Source: Phalacrocorax aristotelis
Lineage: Eukaryota > Chordata > Aves > Suliformes > Phalacrocoracidae
Reading direction: 5' to 3'
DNA: 64,000 bases
Assembly: GCF_949628215.1 (NCBI RefSeq)
Contig: NC_134278.1
Location: 107,675,277 to 107,739,276, forward strand
Below are positions 47,301 to 59,109 of this stretch, piece after piece. A program made the translations under genes and the position numbers. The notes beneath the pieces were generated by a model. It ran no database searches. It was not told the DNA's origin and saw only the letters and a list, made by a program, of their open reading frames with translations. Each line of letters begins with the position of its first letter. The stretch's first letter is position 1.

Positions 47301-50300
47301 GGCTCATCTGATCCAGGGAATGCAAATAACAGACTGTGGTGGCAACTATGTACAGAGTAAATGACCAAGAGATATTATGGGTAATAAACAGGGAAGTTTC
47401 CTTCCAGCATGGATATTTCTGAGTGGGCAATTGCAAAGGCAGATGAAGGAGAATTAGATGAAGGTGCTGAGTTGATTCTCAGAGGTGGAATTACAGATTA
47501 AACATTCCTGTGACCACTGTAAAGACATCTTAGATAATGTCATGCTCATTAGCTTGTCTAGGATGCAACTAATGAAGAGAAGAAGGAGGAAATGAAACCA
47601 TATCTTCTTGATAGATGGGACTTCTTTGTAGTCCAGTCCTGAAAGCAGCTGCATAAATATTTGACCTTACCAGGTGTTGAAGTAAGCTTGCTCCCCAGAT
47701 CAGCACCTCTGCGTTCGGCAGAGATGCGTGATACTGAGCAAAGCCTTCATTTGTGCGCTTAAAGCTTGTCATACAGGGGCATTTGCAGTCCCAGCCTGGC
47801 AGCAGGTACGCAGGGCAACAGCTCATCGGGGCTCAGCCTGGTCACAGAGACTGCCAGTGCAGGAGCAGGGGCTTTTTGGCATTTGAGAGAAGGCAATCAT
47901 TTCAGATGACAACCTGTGTTTTGATGCAGGCTAAATTCTGGATTGCTTGGCAATTGAAGACATGTGTATTATGGGTTAGTTTGGGCTGGATGTGGCTTTT
48001 ATATATGGCATATTGTAGGATGGCACATACATGAATCCCATGTCCTTCCAGAGGGTGGAAAGGGTGGTCAAGTCTGGCATCCCATAACTAGGCCTGTGTT
48101 CATCTACACCTACAGGCATCTCCATGTGAGCTGTGTCATCCTGTAAGTAGGATAAAAATGTTCTGGTCTGGTCAAGCAGGAGAATGATTATAGAAGCGTG
48201 AGATAGTCCTAACATCCCACGGCTGAAGAGTCTGTGAGGGATCCGTTCAGACACACTCAGCTTTCTTACGAAGGACACATTTAGGTGTTCCCCTGAGTAT
48301 AGTGTTTATGCCCTGGGATTGAATTTGGATTTAACTACTTCAATGCACGTGGCCTTAACAGTGTATTTTAACAGAAAACAAAGATTATATGTAAACAATA
48401 AAAAGCTTGTTAGACTGAGTAAGACCTGTTATTAATTTAATACATAGAATAAAAATTCCAGTATTTAACTGCATTCATATTAATGCTACGTTTGCATTCA
48501 TATGTTACATAGTGGACTTTAAAGGAATGCATGAATTGAAAACAGTACTTTGGTAAGGGGGCTGAGTTCCACATTCATCGAGCTTGCTGTCTAGAAATAG
48601 TTACTCAGGTTTCTAACGTGCAATTGAAAAGTGCAGCATCAGCACAGAGCTCCCACCCCAGCCTCAGCGTGGCACATGAGGGTTCACCAAGGTAGACCGA
48701 TATACATGCTTACCCTGAGGCACAGTGAAGAGTTACGGAGGAGCTGTGAAGCTCCTCTTTCTGGGAATTTGCTTCCTTCTCCCCTGGAAAAAGGCAAACA
48801 TAAGAGGAATCAGTGGAAAAAAATTATAAAGGCGGTCAAAAGGTGGGATCAGTGCAGAGGGAATACAGACACCGTCTGCAGTTGGAGCTCCAGGCATGGG
48901 TGCAGGGCCGTCCAGCCAAAACTTCCAGACCTGGAGTTTGTAAAAGAGCAGAATCGGGCTGCGTGGTCAGGGCCTGTGCGTAATGTGTTATTAAAAGTTA
49001 ATGCTTTTATTTCTGTTAAAAGTAAGAATAGCAACAATGAGCTCTGCTTCAAGAATAGTGTGGGAAAGCACTGGTAAAGAAGCTTATTTTTGTTTCAAGT
49101 CTCTAAGGGTTTTACAATCAACTATGTTAATCCTTTGAAAAATACCTTAATTGCAACATTCAGTTTTGAGGATAAGTTATAATGCTTATATTAAGTCACA
49201 TATTTATGAATATATTTTCAGCTGAAGTGGTTTCGTTTATAGACTTTGTACTGAGAAAATAACGCAAGGTACCCACGTTTTGCATTTCAGATATGTCTCA
49301 GCTTAGCTCGGCTTCTGCATTATTTGGCTCATTCTCCTCTTGGCTCCGTGACATTATTGGATTTTCGCCCTCGGCAGTTTGTGATTGTGGATGGGGAACT
49401 GAAGGTGACAGATCTGGACGATGCCAGCATCGAGGAGAGCTCCTGCACCAGTAACAGCGACTGCTTTATGGAATTCCCTGCGAGGAACTTCACCCTGCCC
49501 TGTTCTGTGGAGGGACGGTGTCAGAGTATGAATGAAAAGAGGAATCTCTACAATGCCTACAGGTACATGATTGGATAAGGTAAAAGAGAATTAAGAGTGG
49601 ACCAGAAGTCTCCAGCATCCTCTATAGTTATTCTCATCAATGAGTATGTATTGTCTCAGAACCATTGCCCAAGAGTAAGTGAAACCATGAATAATTGTTT
49701 CGTTTGTGAAAATACATAGCATTTATAAGTTTGGAAATGTTTTGCATACTTGGAGTGTGATTCACCACTTTTAGTCTAATTTTACATTGGTTTCATTCCA
49801 CTGAATTCTTCACACGAGTAGAGATTTTCATAGAAGTAAATGGAGGTGCCTATGGAGATGGGGGCCCATTAGCTCTGTGGTGAGCCAATTCAGGCAGCTC
49901 TTCTTCAGTATGCGTTAAGAGGGGTCATCACATGTTCTCCACCACTGGCTGAGGGAAGGGCTGGCTTCAGAGGCAGAGTTAGAGCTCAGCTCTTATCCGG
50001 TGCTCTGGCTCAGTGCCCCTTGCCTCACTGGAGCCTGACTCGGTAGGGTGATAACAGTCCCTGGTGCAGCCGCGGGGCCGCCGAGCTCCTCAGTTGCTGA
50101 TGATCTGGGGCGTAATCCTGAACCTTTGAAAGCAAGCGGTGCCCCTGGTCTTTGCATGGGCAGGCGCTGGGGGACTGGCTCCCGGTGCTGTGCCTGCTCC
50201 ACGGCAGCGCCATGCCCGCGACGGGGGACACAGAGGTGATGGGTCACACCAGACCAGTTGGCCACGCTGAACAATGCGTTCAGCTGATGCGTCTGTCTCC

Positions 50301-53300
50301 AAATTTGTTTTTAAGGGTTTCTTCACATTTACAGTGGAGTCCTTCTGGGTGATGGCTTTATGCTTGTGGTCTTGGCTCTGCCCCATCCACCATTGCTCCC
50401 TTTGGAGGGCTGTGCCAGATGCTGGGGGAGCCGTGTTGCTGCTTCCGATAGCCGATGCTCAGTGCTGCACTCCTGCCATGGCCGCTCCAGCTGACAGGCG
50501 CTGCTGGGGCGGGCGGCTGCCTTGTCTGATCCAGATAGAGGATGGAGGATCTCAAAGCAATGCCATAATGGTGTGCTCATTTCTTAGACTTCCCTTTCAA
50601 GTATCGTGCCATTCACTGCCTGCCAGACCACAGCGAGGAGAGGCTGCTCCAAAGAGAGTCTTCTGCTTTGGTCCCAGGGTGCTCAGCAGCATGTGTGTTG
50701 GATTAGCTGACCACACTGAAATGGGCTGCACCACATGACAGCCATCTGCAGTTGTGCAGCACAGTTTTTAGTATGTCCTGCAAAATTTTCCATTTCCATT
50801 TGCTTGGCTTAAAGATCTTGCTTAGCTTGCTAGCTTTTGGTTAAGACTGTTTTACTGGTCTGGCTAAGAAACCTTTAATAGGCACCCATCCATCTCGGGC
50901 ATAAGTGGGGATATGTCTGCGGTGTGGTGGGCTTGTGGCAGGTTGCTGGTCTCGCTGAAGGAAGCAGTCATTTTCTATTACAGTTCTTAATATTGCCTTT
51001 GAACCACTTACTAGCGTGTAGCACACGCACAGTGCCCCAGTGTTTTCAGCCCCTGCTTTTGCTTAATTCGATAGACACAGTGGGTTTTTGTTCAACAGCA
51101 GATTCATGCTGTAGTAGGCTGCGACCACCCATGCTAGGGTATAAGCAAGAAACTCTGGACTTGTCTTGGAAGGCTAAATCTTCAGTTCATTAGGTATAGG
51201 CTACTAAATTTCGTATTTTCATGGATGCGCTCTGTTGCTGTAGGGTTAGAGATTGCCCTCAGGAAAGGGTTGCTGGTGCTGTTAGGTAGAAGTCAAAAGC
51301 AGCAATATGTCAAACAGTGCATAAACGTCTTGTAATTTTAACATATAGCAGGCCCTAGCCTTGAAAGCATAATTAGTCTATCTAGCTGGTTTCTTTATGA
51401 GGTAAATAATTAAAGGAGAGAAGACATTTTGGAGAAAACTCTACTGTGCAAGGACTGGCCCGTTTTGACTTTCAGATGGTTACCTTCTGTCACAAATGTG
51501 TCTCAGTGGGTTTTCCTCCAAATGTTTGGAGGAACAATTTTCAAAGCACTGGACAGTTTTAAAAGTAAGGATAATTAATATTTTGAACTATTAACCAATG
51601 GCTGAGATGAATCCTCCACCACTGACAATTCTTAAATTAAGATCAGATAGTACTTAAAAAGAAAAAAGAAAGGGGAAAAAAAGGCCGTAGGAACAAAGGT
51701 GAAAGGATCTGACAATCTCTGTTATGCACATCACAAGGGATGCCACTGGCCCTGCAATCGATGAATAACAAATGTTCCCGCAATTAAGTTGTGCAGGCGC
51801 CAGTGTCTCTACATGTCAGAATTTCACATGTGCATGTTTGTATTAGAACAAGTCGTATATTTCTATGGGCATGCAAAAGAATAACCTCTGTGACTCGCAT
51901 CCATCCAGCATTTAGTTACTGAATTTTTGCAAAGAACTATTTACAGTCAGTCAGACTCTGCTTTATAGATCATCTCTAAGCAAAAAAAGTGAGGTAAAAT
52001 TTACCAGACAAATTATTCATTGCAAATGTTATGCTGCTCTTTAGATTTTTATATGTAGTTACATTGACTGTTACATACTCATCGCTAGAAAACCTACCTG
52101 GGAATAATCCTGCTTGGGAAAATCATAAGTACTGTTTTTGCAAGGGATCAGAAAGGGAGTTAAAATCTCAAGGAAATATTAATTGTGTAAGTGGAGTATG
52201 TCAGCTCAATAATACCTGTGTCTATGATCAATTTTTGCTGTCAGTAACTTAATTTTTTAATTCGTGCTTATGTGAGACTTCTGCTAGTCTCCTTCCTGAG
52301 CACAAGTTTCTGGAGGTTTCTGTTTGACAATGTGGTCTCTGTATATGAAAAAGCATTTACTTTGCTTTGCAGGTTAGATGTAAAGCAGGGCAATTTCCCA
52401 ATTGTGTTCCCGTTCTGCTCATTACCTAATATTTATGTGGGGTAGTTCTATTTATATTGTCAGATCCTTAACAGTCCATCTCCATGTTAGGTTCCTGTGA
52501 TGCTGAGTTTGCAGTGGGTAGTCATGTTGGCAGAGTAATAGGAATTTAAAGGAACAACGTGAAAATTAATTGTACTTCAAGTGATCGTAAAGGCATATTG
52601 GTTTTTCTTTTGTAATTAAAAGTGTTAAAATGGAGACTATACATCCATCGATGAATACCTACACGAATGCATCTTGAATTTAGATAAATGATGGGAACAG
52701 GGAACACGTGCTGAATTGCAGTGGCATTAAAACAATAGAAGAAGGCTTTCTCCTGGCAATTCACTTGGAAGTCTAAGAAAACTGTAGAAAAGAAAATAAT
52801 AGTTATTTGAAATGAGCAGAAATTTGGTTTATGTGCTTTCAAGGTTCGAAAAAATCCCAAGACTTCTGAGTCGATGGCATCCTTTTAGTTTGTTAAAGTA
52901 CAGGCAGTTTTGCAAATAGTCACAGTCCACGAGGCTTCATAGCAAATTTCTGTATTAATGCAACATTTACACGTAGTTACAAGGCAGCCTTGTATGTAAC
53001 AGCGTGGTCAGACAGCTGTGCGAATAGTCTTAGCTATATATTTGTTTGACTATAGAATATTATTATATTTCCTGAATAGGTCAGCAGCTTATAAGCAATA
53101 GGAATTTTATTCCTTATGTTGTTCGGTAGTTACCAGATGTTTGTAAACATATTTTGTTTTCCTTAATTTTTCAATATGGGTTACTTTTCCATTGCAGGTT
53201 TTTTTTTACGTATCTTCTTCCACACAGTGCTCCATCCTCACTGAGACCATTACTGGATAAGATAGTCAATGCAACAGGTAATCTCAATAAACATGGTAAT

Positions 53301-54094
53301 GCCAAGTATTTCCTTTTTCAGTGTGACTATCACATTTGGGATGCGGGGAATGCTGCTTTTATGTTCTCTGCAATAGTTCACCGGGGTGAACTGCATCAGA
53401 ATGCAGTTCCTTGTTCGATCTGGAGGAGCCCCTGTCTCTGGCAAGGGGAATTTTAATGATAAAAACAGGATACTTCCCCATTGCCAACAATACCAGTGGT
53501 GCTTCTATACCTCAGATGCCAGAGGCAAGTGACATTACCATAGATCTTTACTAATTACCAACACAGTGCCTTTGGGACAAGAGTAGTTGCATGTGCCTGC
53601 AAATCTGATTTGAGGGTTGTCGGTGTGTTGCTCTAGGGGTTTTGTATCTTGTCCTGTGTGTATTCAACGGGGAAGTTAATGATGCTGGGCTATAGCTAAT
53701 TAACAAGCAAAGCCTTCGGAGTTCCCTATATTGGCTAAAGTTCGTCCCTCATGGGGAGCTCACCACAGTGTCTTCTGTCCGCAGGCCTGGGGTTCCCAGC
53801 TGGATGAACCAGCCTTTTACATGCCTAGCTCATGTCACGTATGAAACCCAATTTGTAGTAACTCATGGACTTCATGTCCACATCACAGCGCCACTGGGCT
53901 CTAATGCAGTTTATTCGAATGCAACCTCATTTTGTCCTGTGCCGGTTGCTTCTCATCTAACTCATTCTTTGTCTGTGCTTCTAAAGGAGAACTTCACTGG
54001 GGAATAGATGAGACGGCTGCTCAGCTAGAGAGAGTTTTGAATCTGTATAAGAGTGGAGAGTATCTACAGAACACAACACGGATGCCAAAAGCTG
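31696..54094 (+). CDS. PKDCC: PKDCC (VLK) secreted protein tyrosine kinase, 5' five exons, C-terminus outside window
   Basis: Join 31696-32343, 46128-46250, 49291-49562, 53198-53277, 53987-54094; about 410 codons. Recognised by similarity to the mammalian protein, including the N-terminus ([11 protein letters not shown]), [42 protein letters not shown] and [12 protein letters not shown]. Residues ~7-28 form a hydrophobic signal peptide or anchor, ~31-130 a Pro/Arg/Ala-rich stem, and from ~134 the kinase fold. Visible kinase elements are a Gly-loop-like LGSGYTKAV (147-155), the beta-3 lysine K169 in VALKAV, a candidate alpha-C Glu E202, a catalytic-loop-like LLDFRPRQF with D281, and D298-L-D300 where DFG normally sits. 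N-glycosylation sequons lie at N140, N161, N323, N372 and N403, fitting a secretory protein. In mammals VLK phosphorylates secretory and extracellular proteins on tyrosine and is needed for long-bone and palate development. The final ~85 residues of the family are missing here. Confidence 0.96.
33272..33286. repeat. (CAG)5
   Basis: Five CAG units occur in intron 1, not within a coding exon. Confidence 0.9.
33789..33806. repeat. (CAG)6
   Basis: Six CAG units are followed by CCGCCG in intron 1, non-coding as far as can be seen. Confidence 0.9.
34640..35340. promoter_or_regulatory. Second CpG-rich block in intron 1, possible alternative promoter
   Basis: This separate CpG-rich segment is ~3 kb downstream of exon 1. 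It holds a C-rich/GC-box stretch (~34848-34868), a CArG-like CCCAAATAGG (34882-34891, one mismatch) and TATAAATAT (34902-34910), spaced as in a TATA promoter with an expected start near 34935. No coding exon is recognised here. Confidence 0.4.
36756..36764 (+). promoter_or_regulatory. GLI-like nonamer (variant)
   Basis: CACCACCCA differs from the GLI consensus GACCACCCA at the first base only. It is intronic and, alone, weak evidence. Confidence 0.2.
38121..38134 (-). promoter_or_regulatory. CTCF-like core motif in intron 1
   Basis: GTGCCACCTACTGA fits 13 of 14 positions of the reverse-complement CTCF core (SYGCCMYCTRSTGG). Only the last base differs. Confidence 0.45.
40918..41028 (+). mobile_element. 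CR1 LINE 3'-end fragment
   Basis: It contains the hallmark CR1 3' UTR phrases TGGTGGACTTGGCAGTG, TTGGACTCGATGATCTTAAG and GGTCTTTCCCAACC, ending in ATTCTATGATTCTATGAT, the short direct repeat that terminates CR1. Only ~110 bp remain, a typical 5'-truncated copy with no reverse-transcriptase part. It sits in AT/AC-rich DNA with no obvious target-site duplication, as is usual for CR1. It strongly supports a sauropsid, most likely avian, source. Confidence 0.95.
43410..43427 (+). repeat. T18 homopolymer
   Basis: A run of 18 T in intron 1. Confidence 0.95.
45150..45760. promoter_or_regulatory. Candidate conserved non-coding element in intron 1
   Basis: About 600 bp of balanced composition without simple repeats, with two TTGTGCAA C/EBP-like sites 12 bp apart (45409-45416 and 45421-45428) and ATTAATCATT-type homeodomain cores. 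It resembles developmental enhancers, but conservation cannot be tested here. Confidence 0.3.
46128..46250 (+). CDS. PKDCC: PKDCC exon 2 (residues 217-257)
   Basis: The acceptor is a pyrimidine stretch with TTCCAG|CTC and the donor is CGA|GTGAGT, nearly the ideal consensus. The 123 nt encode 41 residues beginning [15 protein letters not shown] and ending SWEDRFR, phase 0 on both sides. This is the hinge and early C-lobe region of the kinase (ITELG-type hinge) and is almost identical to the mammalian protein. Confidence 0.97.
46251..49290 (+). other. PKDCC intron 2 (3.0 kb)
   Basis: Consensus splice sites bound it. A 148-codon open frame at 48631-49077 has no recognisable domain and is taken as chance. 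No repeat family is recognised. Confidence 0.85.
49291..49562 (+). CDS. PKDCC: PKDCC exon 3 (residues 258-348 in part), catalytic core
   Basis: The acceptor is GCATTTCAG|ATATGT and the donor ACAG|GTACAT; 272 nt leave two bases of the Arg codon. The exon encodes [18 protein letters not shown], the catalytic-loop-like LLDFRPRQF (D281) and [13 protein letters not shown], where DLD replaces the DFG of canonical kinases. A Cys-containing segment and sequon N323 follow. Atypical HRD and DFG motifs are normal for VLK and not signs of a dead gene. Confidence 0.97.
49563..53197 (+). other. PKDCC intron 3 (3.6 kb)
   Basis: The only discrete signal noted is an exact GLI nonamer at 51123-51131. No coding exon or repeat family is recognised. 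Confidence 0.85.
51123..51131 (+). promoter_or_regulatory. GLI consensus nonamer
   Basis: GACCACCCA is an exact match to the GLI-binding consensus. One such match is expected by chance about every 130 kb counting both strands, so on its own it is only suggestive. Mouse Vlk is described as a hedgehog target that interacts genetically with Gli3. Confidence 0.3.
53198..53277 (+). CDS. PKDCC: PKDCC exon 4 (residues 348-375 in part)
   Basis: The acceptor CATTGCAG|G supplies the third base of Arg348, followed by nine T (FFF). The donor is ACAG|GTAATC. The 80 nt encode [20 protein letters not shown] and KIVNAT, plus one base of a Gly codon. The phase fits exons 3 and 5 exactly. The segment belongs to the C-lobe; sequon N372 is conserved in the family. 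Confidence 0.96.
53278..53986 (+). other. PKDCC intron 4 (0.7 kb)
   Basis: A GTAATC donor and TTCTAAAG acceptor bound it; nothing further is seen. Confidence 0.9.
53987..54094 (+). CDS. PKDCC: PKDCC exon 5 (residues 375-410)
   Basis: The acceptor is TTCTAAAG|GAG and the donor GCTG|GTAAAG. The 108 nt complete Gly375 and encode [20 protein letters not shown] then [15 protein letters not shown], aligning with the mammalian ELAWGVDETLAQLE region. One base of the next codon is left (phase 1 donor), so a further exon is required. The residues after YLQN differ most from mammals. Confidence 0.94.
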
Positions 54095-56050
54095 GTAAAG
54101 TAGTCTTTCCTGAAACCTAAGATCAGAGACTCTGCTTCGTGTGTTATTTGAGGTTTGAAAGGGCAAATGTGCAGAAAACGGGACTTAATGGCCCTTGAAA
54201 TCGTGCACATGATAATCTGTTGCCTGCTTTTTGCTTCCTGTGTGCCTTCTGAAGCCCTTCTTACTACATGAGGTAGCTGGACACCCGTAGGTGTGAGCAG
54301 GCTGCAATGGGGATAAGGAAATCCAAGAGAGTGTTGCTCTCCATAGCAGATCTGTGGAAAATGTTTTTCATCACATCCACATGCTTCCCTGCTGTTGGAG
54401 TATCAGAACTTGCCCAAACACAAGTTGAGAGGAATCTAATCAAGATGCTGTAACCCTCTGTGGTTTTCCTGGGACTTGCAGGAATTTCTTGCCACATAAG
54501 TGCTTGTAGGCTGGAAGAATAAAATTTTTGCTTGCTTTGCAAGAGAAAAAGAATGTGTCCTTCAGCTTCTGCTAGCAATAGAATAAAACACAAAAAAAGG
54601 ACGGGATGAAAACAAAGCTGCATCATAGTATCTTTTTCATAAAATCTCTGCAGCACCACAGGTATGTAAAATATAAAGGTATTGTAAAATGCTGTTCATC
54701 AGCTATGATATGGAGGGATGTATATTCTTCCTGGAAGGATAGCTTGTGGGATTATACACATCAAAGAAGATTATGTATGATGGAAATGACTTAAGTCTAA
54801 CAATTGAAAAAGCTGTTTTGCAAATTATTTTTGTGTACGTACAATATTCATGTCAAACTGTCAATATAATTGACTGCAAGTTGATAGGAAAATTATGGCT
54901 TTGCTGCAAAAGCTCAGTAAAGAGGGAAGGATGGGTTCTAAATGAAGATGAATGTTGGCACAGGGGGTTTGAAAAGTTCAGTGAACCGTTTGCTCTGTGG
55001 AAGACACACAGGAGCCAAATTCATGCCTGTCGTAGAACTGTTAACCTCAAAGGGCCATGACACCAAGGATGAATTTGACCCACTTATCAGAATAATTCAA
55101 TATTTATTTTGTTGTAAAATTGGCAGGAAAATTGTTACAGGTGTTCATTTAACTTTCTAATTTTCAGCTTTTCATCACAATCTGTGCTGAGTGAGGCCTG
55201 TCAACACAGCAAAATTATTTTCAGCAGTACAGTCAATAGTACAAACACGTCCTTTGTTGAAGAAGTGCCAGGAGGGCTGAAGTTTTTCTGTGATGCTGGT
55301 TGATTCCAGATTTAACTGCCATATCGGGCAGTTTTGAATTTTAGATGGCTGTCATGTTTATAAAGAATCTCGGGGACTGAAGCTTAGGACAGCGGTAGTA
55401 AATGTAATAGTAGAATTTTCTACTAATACGGAGCACAGCTTCGTGTGTATTTGGCTACTGTAATAATTACACATTTTTGTGTTAGTTTAATTCCATAGAG
55501 TCCTGGATAACGTAACATAGAATCTGCAACCTGTGTTCATGGTTAGCAATGCCCTTCTGTGCAAGGAGCCCTTTTTACTTGTAGGGCACTGCTCGTAGAC
55601 GTAGCCACTCTGCAGTGTGAGCAAAGATCTTGAAAATCCATAGATGCTTTGTGTAACATATTTGGCCAGTCTACACTAAAGTCCACAAGTGTAATATTGA
55701 ATTCCTTGATAGGAAAACGTTCTCAACCAATGGCAAGCCTGAGAATTCAGATATCTTAGTGGAAATTACACTTAGATGAGATGTGTTTTCAGACTTAGCT
55801 GCCATGCCTCTAAGATATGCAGGCCTGTTTCTTGTTTGTTCTAAGGCTACTTTAACCAAACAGAAAAGGGGTTGTAATTTATTTCTATTTTAAGGCTTCC
55901 TTTCCTTGCCAGAAAAGTATGAAGAAGTTGTAACATGAGGGTGAAAATATACCTACCTACTAAATCATATCAGTCTTATTCTGAACACATTCCTTTCTCA
56001 ACCAGTATTTGGTTGGTAACACCATGCTAGAATAATTTTTAGTATTCTCA

Positions 56051-56114
56051 ATCCAGAGATTATGGAATTAGAAACTATTAATTAGATATTATCCAGAGAT
56101 TATGGAATGAGAAA
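56051..56114. repeat. Local 24-bp direct repeat, period 40
   Basis: The 24-mers at 56051-56074 and 56091-56114 both begin ATCCAGAGATTATGGAAT and differ by one base. A small, recent tandem duplication. Confidence 0.9.
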
Positions 56115-59100
56115 TTCTCCTCAAGTATGGTGAAGGTGCAGGAGAGTGTGACAGTGGTGCTGGAAAGGACCGGTCAAGTGATCAACCTCTTCCCTCTGCC
56201 AGGACGTTCCCAGCTGAGCTGGTGTCCTGACCAGTGAAACCAGGGCTGAAACGCTGAGCAGGCTGAATAATGTTCCTAACTCCTGATGGGTGGTGGAGGG
56301 AGAGATGGGGTGTGAAAAGGGACAACTGTGATACTTTCCCAAGCTGTCAGCTGAGGTCTTGCTTTGGCCCTATTTGAGGTCTACGAGGACACTATGTTAC
56401 TCTCTGAAATCAAAGAAATAATATTTTTAAGGTTGTCGGGTTTTTTTAGAACTTTTCTGCTTTGCACTGCAGCATAATGAAAGTTCAAGGAGAGTGTTTT
56501 CCAACTCAGTGCTAGAAAACAACTTGGAAAACAACTCGAGATGATGGTTTGGTTCACAGGCCAGATTGGAGTTAATCAGAGCTTTGCATTCGTACGCCTT
56601 TGCGCCAAGATCGAGCAGGCACAAGTGCAGTGAACAGTGCACAAGCTCACATTGATTCTGCTCCAGCTGAGGGAAGTCTCACAAGGTGATGGGCTCCCAA
56701 GATTTTCGCTTTCTCAAACAGTAGAAATGACAAGAATTAACCATGCCAGTCTCTTCTGGCATTTAAAGAGTTGTAACAAAATAAGGCCTTTCTGGTGTAT
56801 GATCTGTTTTGAAATCCTAAAAGCAGAAGTGGAGGATAATTCAGATCCAAGAATTGCAAGATTTTTGTATTATTTTTTTTTTTCCTAAAAGAAACCACAG
56901 AAAGTTCAGGTAATGGTGCTTCAGAATTTGACTTGGGTCTAAATGCTTTGAATTATCTGTTGTCTTGGATATAGCGTTGTAAATTAATACTAGGAAAGAA
57001 GACATCATGATCTCATGATCTTGGGCAAGTGATCTGAGGCCATAAGTAAAACAGACTTTGAGGAAACAGTCTGTTATCTATCTGAACCTATGGTTTTGAA
57101 AGGAAGACCTCCTCCTATATGAACACCATGAAGTGAGAAAGGTGATATTGATAATCAGTGGGGAAGTGACATAAAGAAAGTTCTTGTCAAGCCTAGTGTT
57201 CCCACAAATAAAGTTTAACAAGTTGACATAGTCATATTACAGAAGGTCTTGGATATTAAGCTTTCACTGTGCTTCAGCTGTAAAAGATTTTATAGTGCTG
57301 TAAATTATATTATGCTCTGGACTTTGCATTAGTATCTTAGAAACAGAGTAGAGGCGCGGGAGACATTCGATAGCTATGTATGTGTTCTGTAATCATAAAT
57401 CACACTACTGTTAATGTTGATATAGGAACATTACAGTGTTTAAAACATCACCATGAGCAAATACTTTTTATATTCCATTGACTGTTGGTCTGTCTTGCTG
57501 GAATCCAGAAAAATGTGAATTAAAACAGAAACCATGTATTTTTTTTTCTGACATATGTTATCTAAAAATTATTAAATCTCTCCCTTAATTATCCAGATTA
57601 AGAAGACTATAAAAAAATCTACTGATGTTCATCAGTAAAGTCCTGCCCCAGTATCAACATTTTTATTACTTCAGTCGAGTGACACTGATTTGTACCAACT
57701 GGGTGTCCGGCCCTTGAGCTAAGCCCCAGCCCCTCAGTTAACTCAGAATTTACTGAGAAATGCATGAAATCAGCTAACACTAGTAAATCCAATAGCTTTG
57801 TTATTCATTAAAGCTAATAGATGACCCATTATTAGGCCTGAGGGTGTGCAAGCCCACAGAAAGGCATAATTAGCTGCCGCTGTTAGTTGAAAGTACATTC
57901 TCAATGCTAAAAAAGCTGGAAGGCTGGACATAAAGCAAAGACACTTCATGTTTTCCTTTGTCTTAAGACAATTTGGCAGGATTATGCTGTATGTAAACAT
58001 TTACAGTACAACAGTGTTTTGAAAAAATACTCTGCAGGGTCACTATAGCAACCTGCTTAGGAAATTGTAAATCCACCCAAGAATTATTGAAATCAAGGGG
58101 GCGGGGGTTGTGTGTTTGTGCACATGTGTATGTGCAAGAGAGACATTTTGCAAGGTTGCTGGAATATTGTTGGAGGCAGTTTGTATATATTACGGCAGGC
58201 CACAATGCAAAGGCTAAAGTAGGCTGCTGAAGGCGCACTTGAAGGCTCAGCTGGGAACATACTGCGACCCAATCCTTGCAGCCCAGATTCCTGTTTTATC
58301 TGGCACTTGTGCATTTGGTGTTTCTTTCCCAGGGACGTCAAGGCTGCTTTGCGGCCAGCTGAGGGGGAAAGGTGCATAGGGCTGCAAGCACAGGCAGAAG
58401 GTCTTCCTCTGCACCCTGCTGTGCACAGAGCGCTTTTGCATCAGCAGCCGGGCCATCCCAGCACACAGAGGAATACAGGAGCAGGTTCCTTTTGCACAGC
58501 ACTGGAAATACGGTGGGGCTGCAGAGACTGTTGGTTGCTGCTCAATCGTATCTCCACCATTGTGCAAACCATATGCCCTATTCACCGAGCAACATGTTCT
58601 GCTATTGCTAAACTTCTCTAGGTCCAACTTGGCAGCGTACAGCACAATGCTTTCTGCTGATGAGTTAGGTCCTCAGTTCCTTTCAAGAACGCTAAAGAGG
58701 TCGCCAAGTATCTTTTACAAATCCCGCAGGCGTCTGTCTTTAAGCTTAAATACCCCACACATGTGACCCTAGACACCTTTTGGCTTGTCCATCATCAGCG
58801 TCATTGTTTTTATGAGCAAGTGGACCAGATGCAGCTTACAAGCATCTGTGGCACTAGTTTGGGCTAGTTGCTTTCAGTAAATCTGTGTGCACCGCAGAGG
58901 TGGCCGTGGGTGCAGAGCAGTTCCGCAGCCCGGTGAGTGGCCCTGGGATGTGGGGCACGAGGCAGGAAAACCACTCCAGCTGTATCATGTTAACAGGAAT
59001 AAAATGTAAGGGAACATGTCGTTCTTCTTATTTATTTGTGTTTCGGTGACAGCCTGCATACCGATTTAAATATGGCTCTACTGTAAGCACAATAGAAGCA

Positions 59101-59109
59101 TATAAAAAG
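59101..59109 (+). promoter_or_regulatory. Isolated TATA-like motif in intron 5
   Basis: TATAAAAAG is followed by moderately GC-rich DNA. No recognisable exon follows it; a chance match is likely. Confidence 0.15.

Noticed and set aside
48631-49077. 148-codon open frame in intron 2
   Set aside because: No recognisable domain, and it lies in an intron between two certain exons. A chance frame is the simplest reading.
52031-52252. 73-codon Cys-containing frame in intron 3
   Set aside because: Weakly protein-like, but with no family match or splice signals.
57005-57040. CTTGGGCAAGTGATCT, similar to the MIR SINE core
   Set aside because: Only about 13 bases match and neighbouring MIR landmarks are missing.
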